Positions 34,555 to 43,574 of a DNA stretch of 64,000 nucleotides are shown piece by piece (positions within the stretch are counted from its first letter, which is position 1; each line of letters opens with the position of its first letter). The DNA lies in assembly GCF_017309385.1 (NCBI RefSeq), contig NZ_JAFJMJ010000002.1:1736001-1800000 (forward strand), read 5' to 3'. The notes beneath the pieces are model-generated. The model searched no databases and had not been told where the DNA came from. It saw only the letters and a program-made list of their open reading frames with translations. The position numbers were made by a program, and so were the translations under genes. The DNA comes from Amycolatopsis sp. 195334CR (GTDB lineage Bacteria; Actinomycetota; Actinomycetes; Mycobacteriales; Pseudonocardiaceae).

Positions 34555-37077
34555 TCAGGAGAACCTGACCGTGCCGTCGCCCGGTGGCGCGGTGGCCCGC
34601 CTCGCCAGCAGCGCGGCCAGTTCGACGCGGGACCGGACGCCCAGCTTGGTGTAGATGTTGCGCAAGTGGTGGTCCACCGTGCGGTGGCTGATCACCAGCC
34701 GCCGCGCGATCTCGCGGTTGGTCTTGCCTCCGGCGACCAGCAGCGAGATCTGCGCCTGCTGCGGGGTGAGCGAGGGCAGGTCGCCGTCGGCCGGTTCGGC
34801 CGGATCACCGCCCGCCGCGCGGAGTTCGGCGCGGGCGCGCCCGGCCCAGAACTCGGCGCCATGCCGGTCGAACAGGCGGGCCGCGTCGCCGAGCAGTTCG
34901 CGCGCGTCGCGGAACCGGCGGTCGCGGCGCAGGCGCATTGCTTGGCACAGCTGGGTTTTCGCCAGTTCCAGCGGGGTGCGGGCGAGCCGGTGCAGGTCCA
35001 CCGCGGTGGTGAAGTGCTTGTCCGCGGCGTCCGGGTCGCGGGCCAGCAGGCCGTGGCAGCGCTGGGCCAGTGCCCGCCACTGCACGCTGCCGGTCGCTTC
35101 GGCCCAGCCGTCGAGCACGCGCAGCCCGCGCACCGCCTCTTCCGGTTCCTCGCAGCGCACCGCCGCCTCGACCAGCAGCGGGGTGGCGAGCACGGCGATC
35201 GCCGGTTGCGCGTAACCGGTGTCGGCGGACAGCGTGCGGAAGCGGGCCAGCGCGTCGGCGGGCCGGTCGGTGGCGAGGTCGACGCACACCTCGGCCCAGG
35301 CGGCGATCGCGCGCGGCCGCCCGAGCGACCGGCGGTCGAGATCGGCTTCGTCGAGCCACTTCCGCGCGGCCTTGGTGTCGCCGAGCCGGGCGGCGGACAG
35401 CGCGAGCACGGTCATGTTCTCCGCGGCGCAGGTGCGCTGGCCCGTGCTTTCGGCCAGTCCTTCGGTGGCCGCCGCGACGGCGGCGCGGTGCCGGTCGAGC
35501 AGCGCCGCGGACATGCCGAGGTGGATCAGCGCCCACGGCAGCGTGGTGACCGCGCCGATCCGCGCGCGGGCCACCGCGGCGGCGGCGTACTCGTGGGCGA
35601 GCGCAGTCCGTCCCAGCGCGAGTGCCGCCTCCGCGGCCCAGACCTGGCTGCGCACGTCACCGGGCGCGACACGCAGCGCCTCCTCCAGCGCCGGGATCGC
35701 TTCCTCGTGCCGTCCGGCGAAGGTCGCGGCCAGCCCGCGGGTGTGCGCCGCGGCGAGGCGGACCTCCGGTACGCCGGAATCGCGGGCCAGCTGGGCGGTG
35801 CGCGCGGCGATGGCGGCGAACCCGCGGAGGTCCCCGCTGATCCGGCGGGCCTCCCCGGCCAGCATCAGCGCGACCGAGGTTTCGGCGGGTGGCAGGGTTT
35901 CCGCGGCGGTCAGCAGTTCGTGCGCGGCGACGGCCGGTTCCCCGTCGCGCAGCTCGATCTCGCCCTGCAGCAGCCGATCCCCGGCGCGGCGCAGCAACTG
36001 CCGCGCCCAGGTGGTGCGCCCGAGCTCCCAGGCGCCGCGGGCGGCCGGGATCAGCCACTGTGGACCGTCCTCGCCGAGTTCGGCCGCGCGTTCGAAGGCG
36101 TGCACGGCTTCCTCGGTGACGCCCGCGCGCAGGGCCGCTTCGGCGAGCGCGGTGGCCATCGCGGGGGCGGCGTCCTCGCGGAGCGTGGCACGCACGGCCG
36201 GGCTCGCGAGCAGTCCCGACGCGAGCGCCTCGTCGCGGGCGAGTACGCCGCACCGGTCGAATTCGGCTTGGCTGAGCGGTGTTTCCGCCGCGGCGAGCAA
36301 CACGAACCGGCGCGCGGCGGCGGAAAGCCCTGCCAGGACACGGCGATAGGCGGCGCGCTGGTGACCGTCGTCGGGCAGGGTTTCGGTGCCGGATGCGGCC
36401 AGCTCCAGCAGATCGCGGGGATTGCCGGCGGCTCGCGTGAGCAGCCGGGCCCGCTCGTCGGGAGGCAGGTCCGGCGGGAGCAGGCTCGCCGCCGCGTGGT
36501 CGTCGAGCGGGGACAGGCGGAGGGTGGGCAGGCCGTCGAGCGGGTCCGGTCCCGGCGAGGCCGGTGGGCCGGTCGCGAACACCATCACCACCGGCAGTCC
36601 GGTGAGCCGCCGGGCCGCGAAGGCCATCGCCTTCAGGGACGGCTGGTCCCACCACTGGGTGTCGTCGGCCCAGCAGAGCACCGGGCCGAGCTCGGCGAGG
36701 AGGCGGTGGAGCGCCGCGCAGAGCGCGAATTCCTCCGGTTCTGCCCCGCCCCGCCCGGCGGCGAAGCGCAGTTCCTCCGGCAGGTCGGTGAGGGGGTGGA
36801 GGAACCGGTGCAGGGCGCCGAACCGGAGAGACCGCTCGGCCGGGACACCAGCCGCGCCGAGCTTCCGGGGCCGCCCGGCTGGGGAAGCGGTCGTGCCAAG
36901 TTGCTCGGCCGGTGAAGCCCTCGTGCCGAAGTGCCGGAGGCCGGTCACCGCGGCGTGGTCGAGCAGCCGGGTTTTGCCGATGCCCGGCGCGCCGGTGACC
37001 CGCACGGCCCCACCGCCGGTGGTCAGCAGGCCGCCGAGCACCGCCAGCTCGTGCGCCCGCCCGACCGGGCCGGTCAT
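34555..37077 (-). CDS. LuxR-family regulator with AAA ATPase (LAL type)
   Basis: An 840-residue LAL regulator. Walker A GAPGIGKT is at residues 29-36, Walker B-like VLCWADDTQWWD near residue 145, then a long helical TPR-like middle and a C-terminal LuxR helix-turn-helix (LTPQQAQISLLVAGGKTNREIARRLVISHRTVDHHLRNIYTKLGVRSR). Its start overlaps the acyl-CoA ligase stop by 4 bp, so the two are translationally coupled. It could be an ATP-dependent activator of lipid or secondary-metabolite genes. Confidence 0.92.
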   Translation of the reverse strand: MTGPVGRAHELAVLGGLLTTGGGAVRVTGAPGIGKTRLLDHAAVTGLRHFGTRASPAEQLGTTASPAGRPRKLGAAGVPAERSLRFGALHRFLHPLTDLPEELRFAAGRGGAEPEEFALCAALHRLLAELGPVLCWADDTQWWDQPSLKAMAFAARRLTGLPVVMVFATGPPASPGPDPLDGLPTLRLSPLDDHAAASLLPPDLPPDERARLLTRAAGNPRDLLELAASGTETLPDDGHQRAAYRRVLAGLSAAARRFVLLAAAETPLSQAEFDRCGVLARDEALASGLLASPAVRATLREDAAPAMATALAEAALRAGVTEEAVHAFERAAELGEDGPQWLIPAARGAWELGRTTWARQLLRRAGDRLLQGEIELRDGEPAVAAHELLTAAETLPPAETSVALMLAGEARRISGDLRGFAAIAARTAQLARDSGVPEVRLAAAHTRGLAATFAGRHEEAIPALEEALRVAPGDVRSQVWAAEAALALGRTALAHEYAAAAVARARIGAVTTLPWALIHLGMSAALLDRHRAAVAAATEGLAESTGQRTCAAENMTVLALSAARLGDTKAARKWLDEADLDRRSLGRPRAIAAWAEVCVDLATDRPADALARFRTLSADTGYAQPAIAVLATPLLVEAAVRCEEPEEAVRGLRVLDGWAEATGSVQWRALAQRCHGLLARDPDAADKHFTTAVDLHRLARTPLELAKTQLCQAMRLRRDRRFRDARELLGDAARLFDRHGAEFWAGRARAELRAAGGDPAEPADGDLPSLTPQQAQISLLVAGGKTNREIARRLVISHRTVDHHLRNIYTKLGVRSRVELAALLARRATAPPGDGTVRFS

Positions 37078-38633
37078 GTCAGCTGTTCGCGCAGGGCCCG
37101 CTTGAGGATCTTCCCGGCGGCGGAAACCGGCAGCTCCGGCACGAACCGCAGCTCCCGCACCCGCTTGTACCCGGGCACCTGCGCGTTCACCGCGTCCAGC
37201 ACGTCCGCGTCGGACACCGACGCCTTCGCGGGCACCACGAACGCCACCGGCAGCTCGCCGACCGCCGGGTCGGGGCGGCCGACCACCGCGGCCGCGGCCA
37301 CCTCCGGCAGCGCGACCAGCAGCTCCTCCAGCTCCCGCGGGTAGACGTTGTACCCCTTGTACAGCAGCATGTCCTTCTTGCGGTCCACAATGGACAAGTA
37401 GCCGTCGTCGTCGAGCACGCCGATGTCACCGGTGTGCAGCCAGCCGTCCCGCAGCACTTCGGCGGTGGCTTCGGGCCGGTTGTGGTAACCGCGCATCACC
37501 TGCGGGCCGCGGACGCAGACCTCCCCGCGTTCCCCCGCCGGCACGGGCGCGTCGTCACCGTCGAGCGAGGCCAGGCGGACCTCGGTGTCGAACACCGGGC
37601 GCCCGACCGCGCCCGCCTTGTGCAGTCCCGAACGGTGTGACGGGGTGCTGGTGGCGCCCATGGTCACCTCGGTCAGGCCGTAGCCCTCCAGGATCGGCGC
37701 GCCCGGCAGCAGTTCGTTCAGCTGGTGGATCATCTCCAGCGGCATCGGGGCGGCACCCGAACTGATCGAACGGACCGAGCTGAGGTCGCGCGTGCGGACG
37801 TCCGGGCACATCAGCAACGCGGCGAACAACGCGGGCGCGCCACCCATCGAGGTGACGCCGAGGCGTTCGACGTCGGCCAGGTAGGCGGCCGGGTCCAGCC
37901 GCGAGTGCAGCACGACGGTGAGCCCGCTCAGCACCGGCACGTTCAGCCCGCCGATCGTGCCCATCGCGTGGAACCACGGCGTCAGGTTGATCGCGATCCC
38001 GGTACCCAGCCGGGTCGGCCACTCCTCGGGGCCGCCGATCTGGTCGAGCACCAGCCCGCCGTGCTCGTCGAGCGCGGGCATCGAGCCGGTGGCCCAGCAG
38101 GCGTACTGGAGGGAGTTCACCACCACGTTGCGGTGCGGCAGCTCGACGCCCTTCGACACGCCGGTGGTGCCGCCGGTGTAGGCGAGGTGGGCCAGGTGGT
38201 CGTACAGGTCGACCTCGACCTCCGGCGGCGCCTCGCTCTGCCCGGCGCACAGCTTCGGCACGTCGGCGGCGGTGATCGAGCGCACCGCGCCCGCGTCGGT
38301 CAGCTGGGCCCGCGCGGCCGGCTCCGGCAGCAGCGGGCTGACCGGCACGAAGGTGCCCCCGGCCAGCAGCGTGCCGTAGTAGGCGACCGGGTAGGCCAGG
38401 CAGTTCGGCATGCGCAGGGCCACCGGGTCGCCGGGGGAGAGGCCGTCGGCGAGCAGGCCGTTGGCGAAGGCGGCGGCCGCCTGGCCGAGTTCGCGGAAGG
38501 TGATCCGCTCGCCCTCGTGGACGAAGGCGGGGCGGTCGCCGAAGCGGCGGGCCGAGCCGGCCAGGATGGCGGGCACGCCCACCTCGGGGTAGTCCAGCGA
38601 CGGGCCGAATCCGGGCAGCCAGGTGTCGGGCAT
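37074..38633 (-). CDS. Class I adenylate-forming acyl-CoA ligase
   Basis: A 519-residue AMP-forming ligase. The phosphate loop is AYTGGTTGVSKGVELPH, the A5 motif is YGLTEVTMG, A7 is YLSIVDRKKDMLLYKGYNVYP with the hinge, and the catalytic lysine is in AAGKILKRAL. ATG 38633 has AAGGAG upstream; the open frame above it is antisense. It is preceded by an operator-like inverted repeat and a QsdR-like TetR gene, a pairing known from the gamma-lactone (qsd) pathway of Rhodococcus where QsdC is such a ligase. No lactonase gene is present here. Confidence 0.9.
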   Translation of the reverse strand: MPDTWLPGFGPSLDYPEVGVPAILAGSARRFGDRPAFVHEGERITFRELGQAAAAFANGLLADGLSPGDPVALRMPNCLAYPVAYYGTLLAGGTFVPVSPLLPEPAARAQLTDAGAVRSITAADVPKLCAGQSEAPPEVEVDLYDHLAHLAYTGGTTGVSKGVELPHRNVVVNSLQYACWATGSMPALDEHGGLVLDQIGGPEEWPTRLGTGIAINLTPWFHAMGTIGGLNVPVLSGLTVVLHSRLDPAAYLADVERLGVTSMGGAPALFAALLMCPDVRTRDLSSVRSISSGAAPMPLEMIHQLNELLPGAPILEGYGLTEVTMGATSTPSHRSGLHKAGAVGRPVFDTEVRLASLDGDDAPVPAGERGEVCVRGPQVMRGYHNRPEATAEVLRDGWLHTGDIGVLDDDGYLSIVDRKKDMLLYKGYNVYPRELEELLVALPEVAAAAVVGRPDPAVGELPVAFVVPAKASVSDADVLDAVNAQVPGYKRVRELRFVPELPVSAAGKILKRALREQLT

Positions 38634-38690
38634 GGGGACACTCCTTTGTGGACAACACCGTCCGGGGAGGCACACACGAGCCTGACCGCA

Positions 38691-38715
38691 TGAAACACCA
38701 CGGCGATCTGTTTCA
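38691..38715. promoter_or_regulatory. Inverted repeat between TetR gene and acyl-CoA ligase
   Basis: TGAAACA (38691-38697) and TGTTTCA (38709-38715) form a 25-bp inverted repeat with an 11-bp spacer, 58 bp before the ligase start and 17 bp after the TetR stop. Probably the operator of the QsdR-like repressor on the ligase promoter. Confidence 0.65.
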
Positions 38716-38731
38716 CAACCACCGCGCCGGC

Positions 38732-39322
38732 CTACCGGACCGCGACCGGTGTCCCTTCGACGAGGACTCCCAGCAGCTTGGCCGCCGCTTCCAGGTTCGG
38801 TTTCCCGGCCGCGACCACGTCGGAGTAGAGGAAGGATTCGCCCAGACGCACCAACGCGAAGCTGAGCGAGTCGAGGTCGACCACCGGGGTGAACCCGCCG
38901 TCGGCGACGTCGCGGGCGAGCAGGTCCCGGTAGGCGGCGATCACCCTGGGCTGGACCCGGCCGTGCGGGTCGGTGAGCACCCGGATCGCCGTGGTCGGCT
39001 CGTTGTCCAGCAGCACGTGCAGCCCGCTCGCGGTGGCCACGTCCGAGCGGTACCAGCCCATCACGGTCAGGCAGCGCAGGCGGCCCCCGGCGTCGCGCAC
39101 CACCGGGCCCTCGGTCTGCTCCCACCGGCGGACCGCCCTGGCCAGGGTGCGCTCGGACATCCGCCAGAGCGCGTCGCCGAGCAGGTCCTCGCGGTTGCCG
39201 ACGCGGCGGAACAGGGTGGCCCGGGAGATGCCCGCCTCGGCGGCGAGCGCGCCCAGGTCCAGCCGTTCCCCGCGCGCCAGCTTGCGCGCGGCCAGGCGGA
39301 CGAGCTCCTCGGGTGCGGTCAC
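38732..39322 (-). CDS. QsdR-like TetR regulator
   Basis: A 196-residue TetR regulator with helix-turn-helix [36 protein letters not shown]. The rest ([51 protein letters not shown]) has the look of the QsdR family, which controls gamma-lactone and acyl-homoserine-lactone breakdown in Rhodococcus. Neighbouring acyl-CoA ligase on the same strand and the inverted repeat between them support a local role. The family call is from memory. Confidence 0.82.
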   Translation of the reverse strand: MTAPEELVRLAARKLARGERLDLGALAAEAGISRATLFRRVGNREDLLGDALWRMSERTLARAVRRWEQTEGPVVRDAGGRLRCLTVMGWYRSDVATASGLHVLLDNEPTTAIRVLTDPHGRVQPRVIAAYRDLLARDVADGGFTPVVDLDSLSFALVRLGESFLYSDVVAAGKPNLEAAAKLLGVLVEGTPVAVR

Positions 39323-39470
39323 GACCGGAAAGCGTAACCGGCTGCCCGTGCCGGGGCGCGCCGCCGGAAGCCGGGTGGCGGGCTGGCGATTTCACCGATG
39401 CCGGGCGGGCGCGCCGGGTGCCACAGTCAGCACGGTCCGTCACCGATCCACCCCGAAGGAGCACAACGAA

Positions 39471-40337
39471 GTGCGCAGACGACTCACCGGTGCCGCGCTC
39501 GCCCTCGCGCTGGGCGCCGCGGCGTTCGCCGCCCCCGCCGCGGGCGCCGCCGAGAACCCGTACGAACGCGGTCCCGCCCCGACCAACTCCAGCATCGAGG
39601 CCACCACCGGCCCGTTCGCCACCGCCGAGAGCAGCGTGTCCAGCCTGGTCACCGGGTTCGGCGGCGGCACCGTCTACTACCCGACGAGCACCAGCGAGGG
39701 CACCTACGGCGCGCTCGCCATCTCGCCGGGGTTCACCGCCACCCAGTCCAGCATCTCGTGGATGGGCAGGCGGCTGGCCTCGCAGGGGTTCGTGGTGATC
39801 ACCATCGACACGAACACCATCTACGACCAGCCGGACAGCCGTGGTGACCAGCTGCTCGCCGCGCTGGACTACCTGACCCAGCAGAGCCCCACCACGGTGC
39901 GCAGCAAGATCGACCCGACGCGGCTGGCCGTGGCCGGGCACTCGATGGGCGGCGGCGGGTCGCTGGAGGCCTCGGTCAAGCGCCCGAGCCTGCAGGCGGC
40001 GATCCCGCTCGCGCCGTGGAACACCGACAAGACGTGGAACACCGACCAGGTGCCCACCTTCATCGTCGGCGGGGAGTCGGACTCGGTGGCGCCGGTGTCC
40101 AGCCACGCCGAGCCGTTCTACACCTCGCTGAGCAGTGCGCCGGACAAGGCGTACCTGGAGCTGAACAACGCGAGCCACTTCTTCCCGAACACGCCGAACA
40201 CCACGCAGGCGAAGTACATGATCTCGTGGCTGAAGCGGTTCGTGGACAACGACACCCGGTACGAGCAGTTCCTCTGCCCCGGCCCGTCGAAGTCCACCCT
40301 GGTCGAGGAGTTCCGGAGCAGCTGCCCGAACGGCTGA
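39471..40337 (+). CDS. Secreted polyester hydrolase, cutinase/PET-hydrolase homologue
   Basis: A 288-residue secreted alpha/beta hydrolase. A Sec signal peptide occupies about 27 residues ([18 protein letters not shown]). The mature start [11 protein letters not shown] is like Thermobifida cutinases. Triad: Ser158 in GHSMGGG, Asp204 in ESDSVAP and His236 in ASHFFPN; the spacing of 46 and 32 residues equals that of TfCut2 (S130, D176, H208). The clamp tyrosine is replaced by Phe88 (SPGFTAT). FLCPGP and SSCPNG give the C-terminal disulfide. GTG 39471 follows GAAGGAG. Confidence 0.92.
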   Translation: MRRRLTGAALALALGAAAFAAPAAGAAENPYERGPAPTNSSIEATTGPFATAESSVSSLVTGFGGGTVYYPTSTSEGTYGALAISPGFTATQSSISWMGRRLASQGFVVITIDTNTIYDQPDSRGDQLLAALDYLTQQSPTTVRSKIDPTRLAVAGHSMGGGGSLEASVKRPSLQAAIPLAPWNTDKTWNTDQVPTFIVGGESDSVAPVSSHAEPFYTSLSSAPDKAYLELNNASHFFPNTPNTTQAKYMISWLKRFVDNDTRYEQFLCPGPSKSTLVEEFRSSCPNG

Positions 40338-40401
40338 CCGGATCGGCGGGGCCGTGGGCGCGCTCACGGCCCCGCCGGCGTGCCGCTAGAGTTCCTGGCT
40401 C

Positions 40402-43014
40402 ATGACCGATCCGAACGAGCACGAGTACCGGCGGCTCGGGGTGATTGGTTCCGTCGCGTGCTCGGTGGCCACGACGAGCCGCCCCTGGGCGCTCAAGATC
40501 GATGCGATCGTGGTGCCGGTCGGCGAAGGGCTCGGCGAACTCGGCCAGGCACTCGAGGAGCAGTATCCCACCGCGGCGTGGAGCACCGTCTCGTTCGACA
40601 GCGTTGTCCCGCAGCTGCCGAGGGCGATCGAGCTGCCTGGTCCCGGCCCGAGGCTGGCGATCCTGGTTTCGTCGATGTCGGCGGAGGAACAGGACGCCGC
40701 GACAGCGGTGATGGGGGCTGTTTCGCTCGCGATCCGCACCGGCGTCACCGCTCTGGGAATGCCGTTGCTCACCGCCGGGCTGATGGGCAATTCGGCGGCG
40801 GTGGCGGCCGGGGCGGTGGTGCCCGCGGCCATTGCCTCGCTCGACGGGATGACCGGAACCGTGCTGCGGCGGCTGGTGTTCTTCGCGAAGAGCCGGGAAG
40901 ACACCGAAGCGATCCGCACCGCGTTCGCCGGCGGTGAACCGGCTGAAGCCGCGCTCGAGCTGGAAGGCGGGGTGAGCCGGGACCTCGTCGACCCCAATCG
41001 GAGCATTCCGCTCGAAGACGATCAGCTGGACGTCGCGCCCTACGTTTCGATGCTGGCGACGGTGATCGCCGATCCGGCTACGCCGTTACCGTTGTCGGTG
41101 GGGGTGTTCGGCGAATGGGGCAGCGGCAAGAGCTACTTCATGGGCCTGCTCCGCGGCGAGGTGGAACGCCTGACCAGCCAGGACATCGTGCAGATCGGCT
41201 TCAACGCCTGGCACTACGCCGACAGCAACCTCTGGGCCAGCCTCGGCGACGAGATCTTCCGGCAGCTCGCCGGCGTCGACGCGAAGTCACCGGAACGCGC
41301 CGAGCGGATCCGCGCCGAACTCGCCGAGCGGCTCGACCAGCGACGCCGGCTGGAGGCGGAAACCCAGGAGGCACGCGAAGCCGCGGCCACCCTGCAGTCC
41401 GAAGTGGACGCTGCCGCGGCCGGGCGGGAGCGCAGCGCCGAGGTGCTCGTCGCGGCGTTGCGGAACTCCACCGCCTTCCGCGACCGCGTCGACCGGCTGT
41501 GGCACCGGCTCGGCGTCACCGCGGAAGCCGAACAGGGGCGGCTGCTGGCCGAGCAGATGCGCGGCTCGCTCGACGACGCGGCCGTGTTGCGGCGGCTGCC
41601 CGGCGAACGGCACGGCAAGATCGCGCTCGCCCTGGCCGCAGTGATCCTGGTCGTCGGGCTGGTGGCGCCGCTGGCCCGCGAGTGGCTCGCCGGGGTCGCC
41701 GCGTTGTTCACCGTGTTCGCCGGGACCGGCATCACCGTGCTCGCCCGCGTCCGCTCCGGGATGCGCGGCCTGCGCGAACTGAGCGAGGACCTCCACACCG
41801 GCATCACCCAGGCCGCCGAGGCCGAACTGCCGGAGAAGCTGGAGGCCCTGCGCGCGGCCGAGGCGCAGCAACGGGTCGCCGAGGCGCAGCTCGCGGAAGT
41901 CGTTTCCCAGGTGGGAGAACTCGGCAGGCAGCTCACCCAGCTCACCCCGGGACGGCGCCTGTACACCTTTCTCGCCGACCGCGCGCGCAGCGAGTCCTAC
42001 GCCGGCAACCTCGGCATCATCTCCACCATCCGCAAGGATTTCGAGCAGCTGGTCAAGCTGATGGCCGAGTGGCGCGAGCACCCGGACGAGGGGAACCCGC
42101 GCCCGGTCGACCGGATCGTGCTCTACATCGACGACCTGGACCGCTGCAGCCCGCGGCAGGTGGCCGAGGTGCTGCAGGCGGTGCACCTGCTGCTCGCCTT
42201 CGAACTCTTCGTCGTGGTCGTCGGGGTCGACCCGCGCTGGCTGCTGCGCGCGCTGCGGAGCCACTACGCGGAGATACTGGACGACGGGGTCACGCCCGAG
42301 GACTACTTGGAGAAGATCGTCAACATCCCGCTGGTGCTGCCGGGCCTGGCCGCGGACGGGATGACCCGGCTGCTCCGGTCGATGGTGCGGACCACGCCGC
42401 GCGAGCCGGTGACCTGGTCCTCGCCGAAGCCCGCCGGGGCCGACCAGGCCGCCATCCAGATCGAGGCCGGGTCCGAAGTGGACAGCCAGCGCACGTCGGC
42501 GCGCCCGGTGGAACCCCGGCCGCTCACCGAACCCGAGCTGAAACTGCTGTCCACTCTGGACTCGCTGGTGGCCACCCCGCGCGAGGCGAAGCGGCTGGTG
42601 AACCTGTACCGCATGGTGCGCTCCACGCGTGACCTCTCGGTGGCTTCCCGGTTCCTCGGCCAGGACGGCGAACCGGGGGAGTACCAGGCCGTCGTGCTGC
42701 TGCTGGCCCTGCTCACCGCGCACGCGCGCCTGCTGTGCGACGTGCTCGACACCCGGCCCGACCCGGAAAACGCCATCACCGGCGGGCTGGTGCACCGCGA
42801 CCCGTCGAGCAGCTGGTACGAGTTCGTCGACGACCTCGAACCGCGTGACGGGCGCAACCGGGTCGCCGGTGCGGTCGGACGGCTCGGGGACTGGCGGCGG
42901 CTGCACGCCGGGCTGGTCCGGGTCTCCGCCGAGGTGGACCTGCCCGACGTGTCGGCGTTGCAGCGGTGGGAGCCGCGCATCCGGCGGTTCTCCTACCTGC
43001 TTCAGCGGCGGTAG
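40402..43014 (+). CDS. KAP family P-loop NTPase with N-terminal macro-like domain
   Basis: An 870-residue protein. Residues 1-190 have an alpha/beta pattern (DAIVVPVGEG, later GVTALGMPLLTAGLMGNSAAVAAGAV) that may be a macro-like domain. Walker A is GEWGSGKS at about 237-244, followed by IGFNAWHYAD, typical of KAP. Two membrane spans (about 407-450) are inserted within the NTPase domain between long coiled coils, a KAP hallmark. Walker B is IVLYIDDLDRCSP near 573-585. KAP proteins include phage-exclusion PifA. The 3' end overlaps the converging methyltransferase gene by 13 bp. A defence role is inference. Confidence 0.85.
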   Translation: MTDPNEHEYRRLGVIGSVACSVATTSRPWALKIDAIVVPVGEGLGELGQALEEQYPTAAWSTVSFDSVVPQLPRAIELPGPGPRLAILVSSMSAEEQDAATAVMGAVSLAIRTGVTALGMPLLTAGLMGNSAAVAAGAVVPAAIASLDGMTGTVLRRLVFFAKSREDTEAIRTAFAGGEPAEAALELEGGVSRDLVDPNRSIPLEDDQLDVAPYVSMLATVIADPATPLPLSVGVFGEWGSGKSYFMGLLRGEVERLTSQDIVQIGFNAWHYADSNLWASLGDEIFRQLAGVDAKSPERAERIRAELAERLDQRRRLEAETQEAREAAATLQSEVDAAAAGRERSAEVLVAALRNSTAFRDRVDRLWHRLGVTAEAEQGRLLAEQMRGSLDDAAVLRRLPGERHGKIALALAAVILVVGLVAPLAREWLAGVAALFTVFAGTGITVLARVRSGMRGLRELSEDLHTGITQAAEAELPEKLEALRAAEAQQRVAEAQLAEVVSQVGELGRQLTQLTPGRRLYTFLADRARSESYAGNLGIISTIRKDFEQLVKLMAEWREHPDEGNPRPVDRIVLYIDDLDRCSPRQVAEVLQAVHLLLAFELFVVVVGVDPRWLLRALRSHYAEILDDGVTPEDYLEKIVNIPLVLPGLAADGMTRLLRSMVRTTPREPVTWSSPKPAGADQAAIQIEAGSEVDSQRTSARPVEPRPLTEPELKLLSTLDSLVATPREAKRLVNLYRMVRSTRDLSVASRFLGQDGEPGEYQAVVLLLALLTAHARLLCDVLDTRPDPENAITGGLVHRDPSSSWYEFVDDLEPRDGRNRVAGAVGRLGDWRRLHAGLVRVSAEVDLPDVSALQRWEPRIRRFSYLLQRR

Positions 43015-43574
43015 GACAGGCGGATGTTCTGCGGCCCGGCCGAAACCCGCTCCCTGGTGAAGGTCGACTCCAGCAGCTCGAGCACCGGCGCCCGGCGGCG
43101 GCGCCCGATCACCGGCCGCCACAGGAACAGGACCAGCTGCCCGCCGGGCCGCAGGACCCGGTGCGCGTCGTGGATGGCGGCCAGCGGGTCGCTGAACTCC
43201 TCCAGGCTGTAGCCGTAGAACAACGCGTCCACACTGGACTCCGGCAGCGGCAGGGCGCAGCCGTCCCCGGCCTGGTAGCGCATCCGCGCGCCCGGCGCGC
43301 CGGTCAGCCGCTCGCGCAGCACTTCGAGGCTGCCCGCGTCGGGGTCGAGCGCGATCAGCTCGCTGCCCGCGCCGAGGTGCCCGGCCAGCGCGCGGGTGTA
43401 GAACCCGCCGCCGCTGCCGACTTCGAGGCAGGTCATGCCCTCGACCGGGCGCACCCAGCGGACGTCGCGGGAGCGCAGGTCCCAGCCGAACGCCGCCCGC
43501 AGCGCGGGCGAGCTGATCAGCCGGTAGAACGCCGCCGGGGTGCGCCAGCCCGCCCTGATCTCGGTCGTGGTCAT
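43002..43574 (-). CDS. Class I SAM-dependent methyltransferase
   Basis: A 190-residue methyltransferase. Motif I is CLEVGSGGGFYTRAL, motif II ELIALDPDAGSLEVL, and the post-motif HRVLRPGGQLVLFLWRP shows the usual fold. The substrate is not evident; it looks like UbiE-type small-molecule enzymes. ATG 43574 overlaps the stop of the upstream MFS exporter (4 bp), so the two are coupled; the enzyme may modify the compound exported or act in self-protection. Confidence 0.87.
   Translation of the reverse strand: MTTTEIRAGWRTPAAFYRLISSPALRAAFGWDLRSRDVRWVRPVEGMTCLEVGSGGGFYTRALAGHLGAGSELIALDPDAGSLEVLRERLTGAPGARMRYQAGDGCALPLPESSVDALFYGYSLEEFSDPLAAIHDAHRVLRPGGQLVLFLWRPVIGRRRRAPVLELLESTFTRERVSAGPQNIRLSYRR

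Noticed and set aside
37074..40367. Upstream extension of the acyl-CoA ligase to about 1097 residues
   Set aside because: The extra part is antisense to the hydrolase and TetR region and has no domain; the ATG at 38633 has a good ribosome site.
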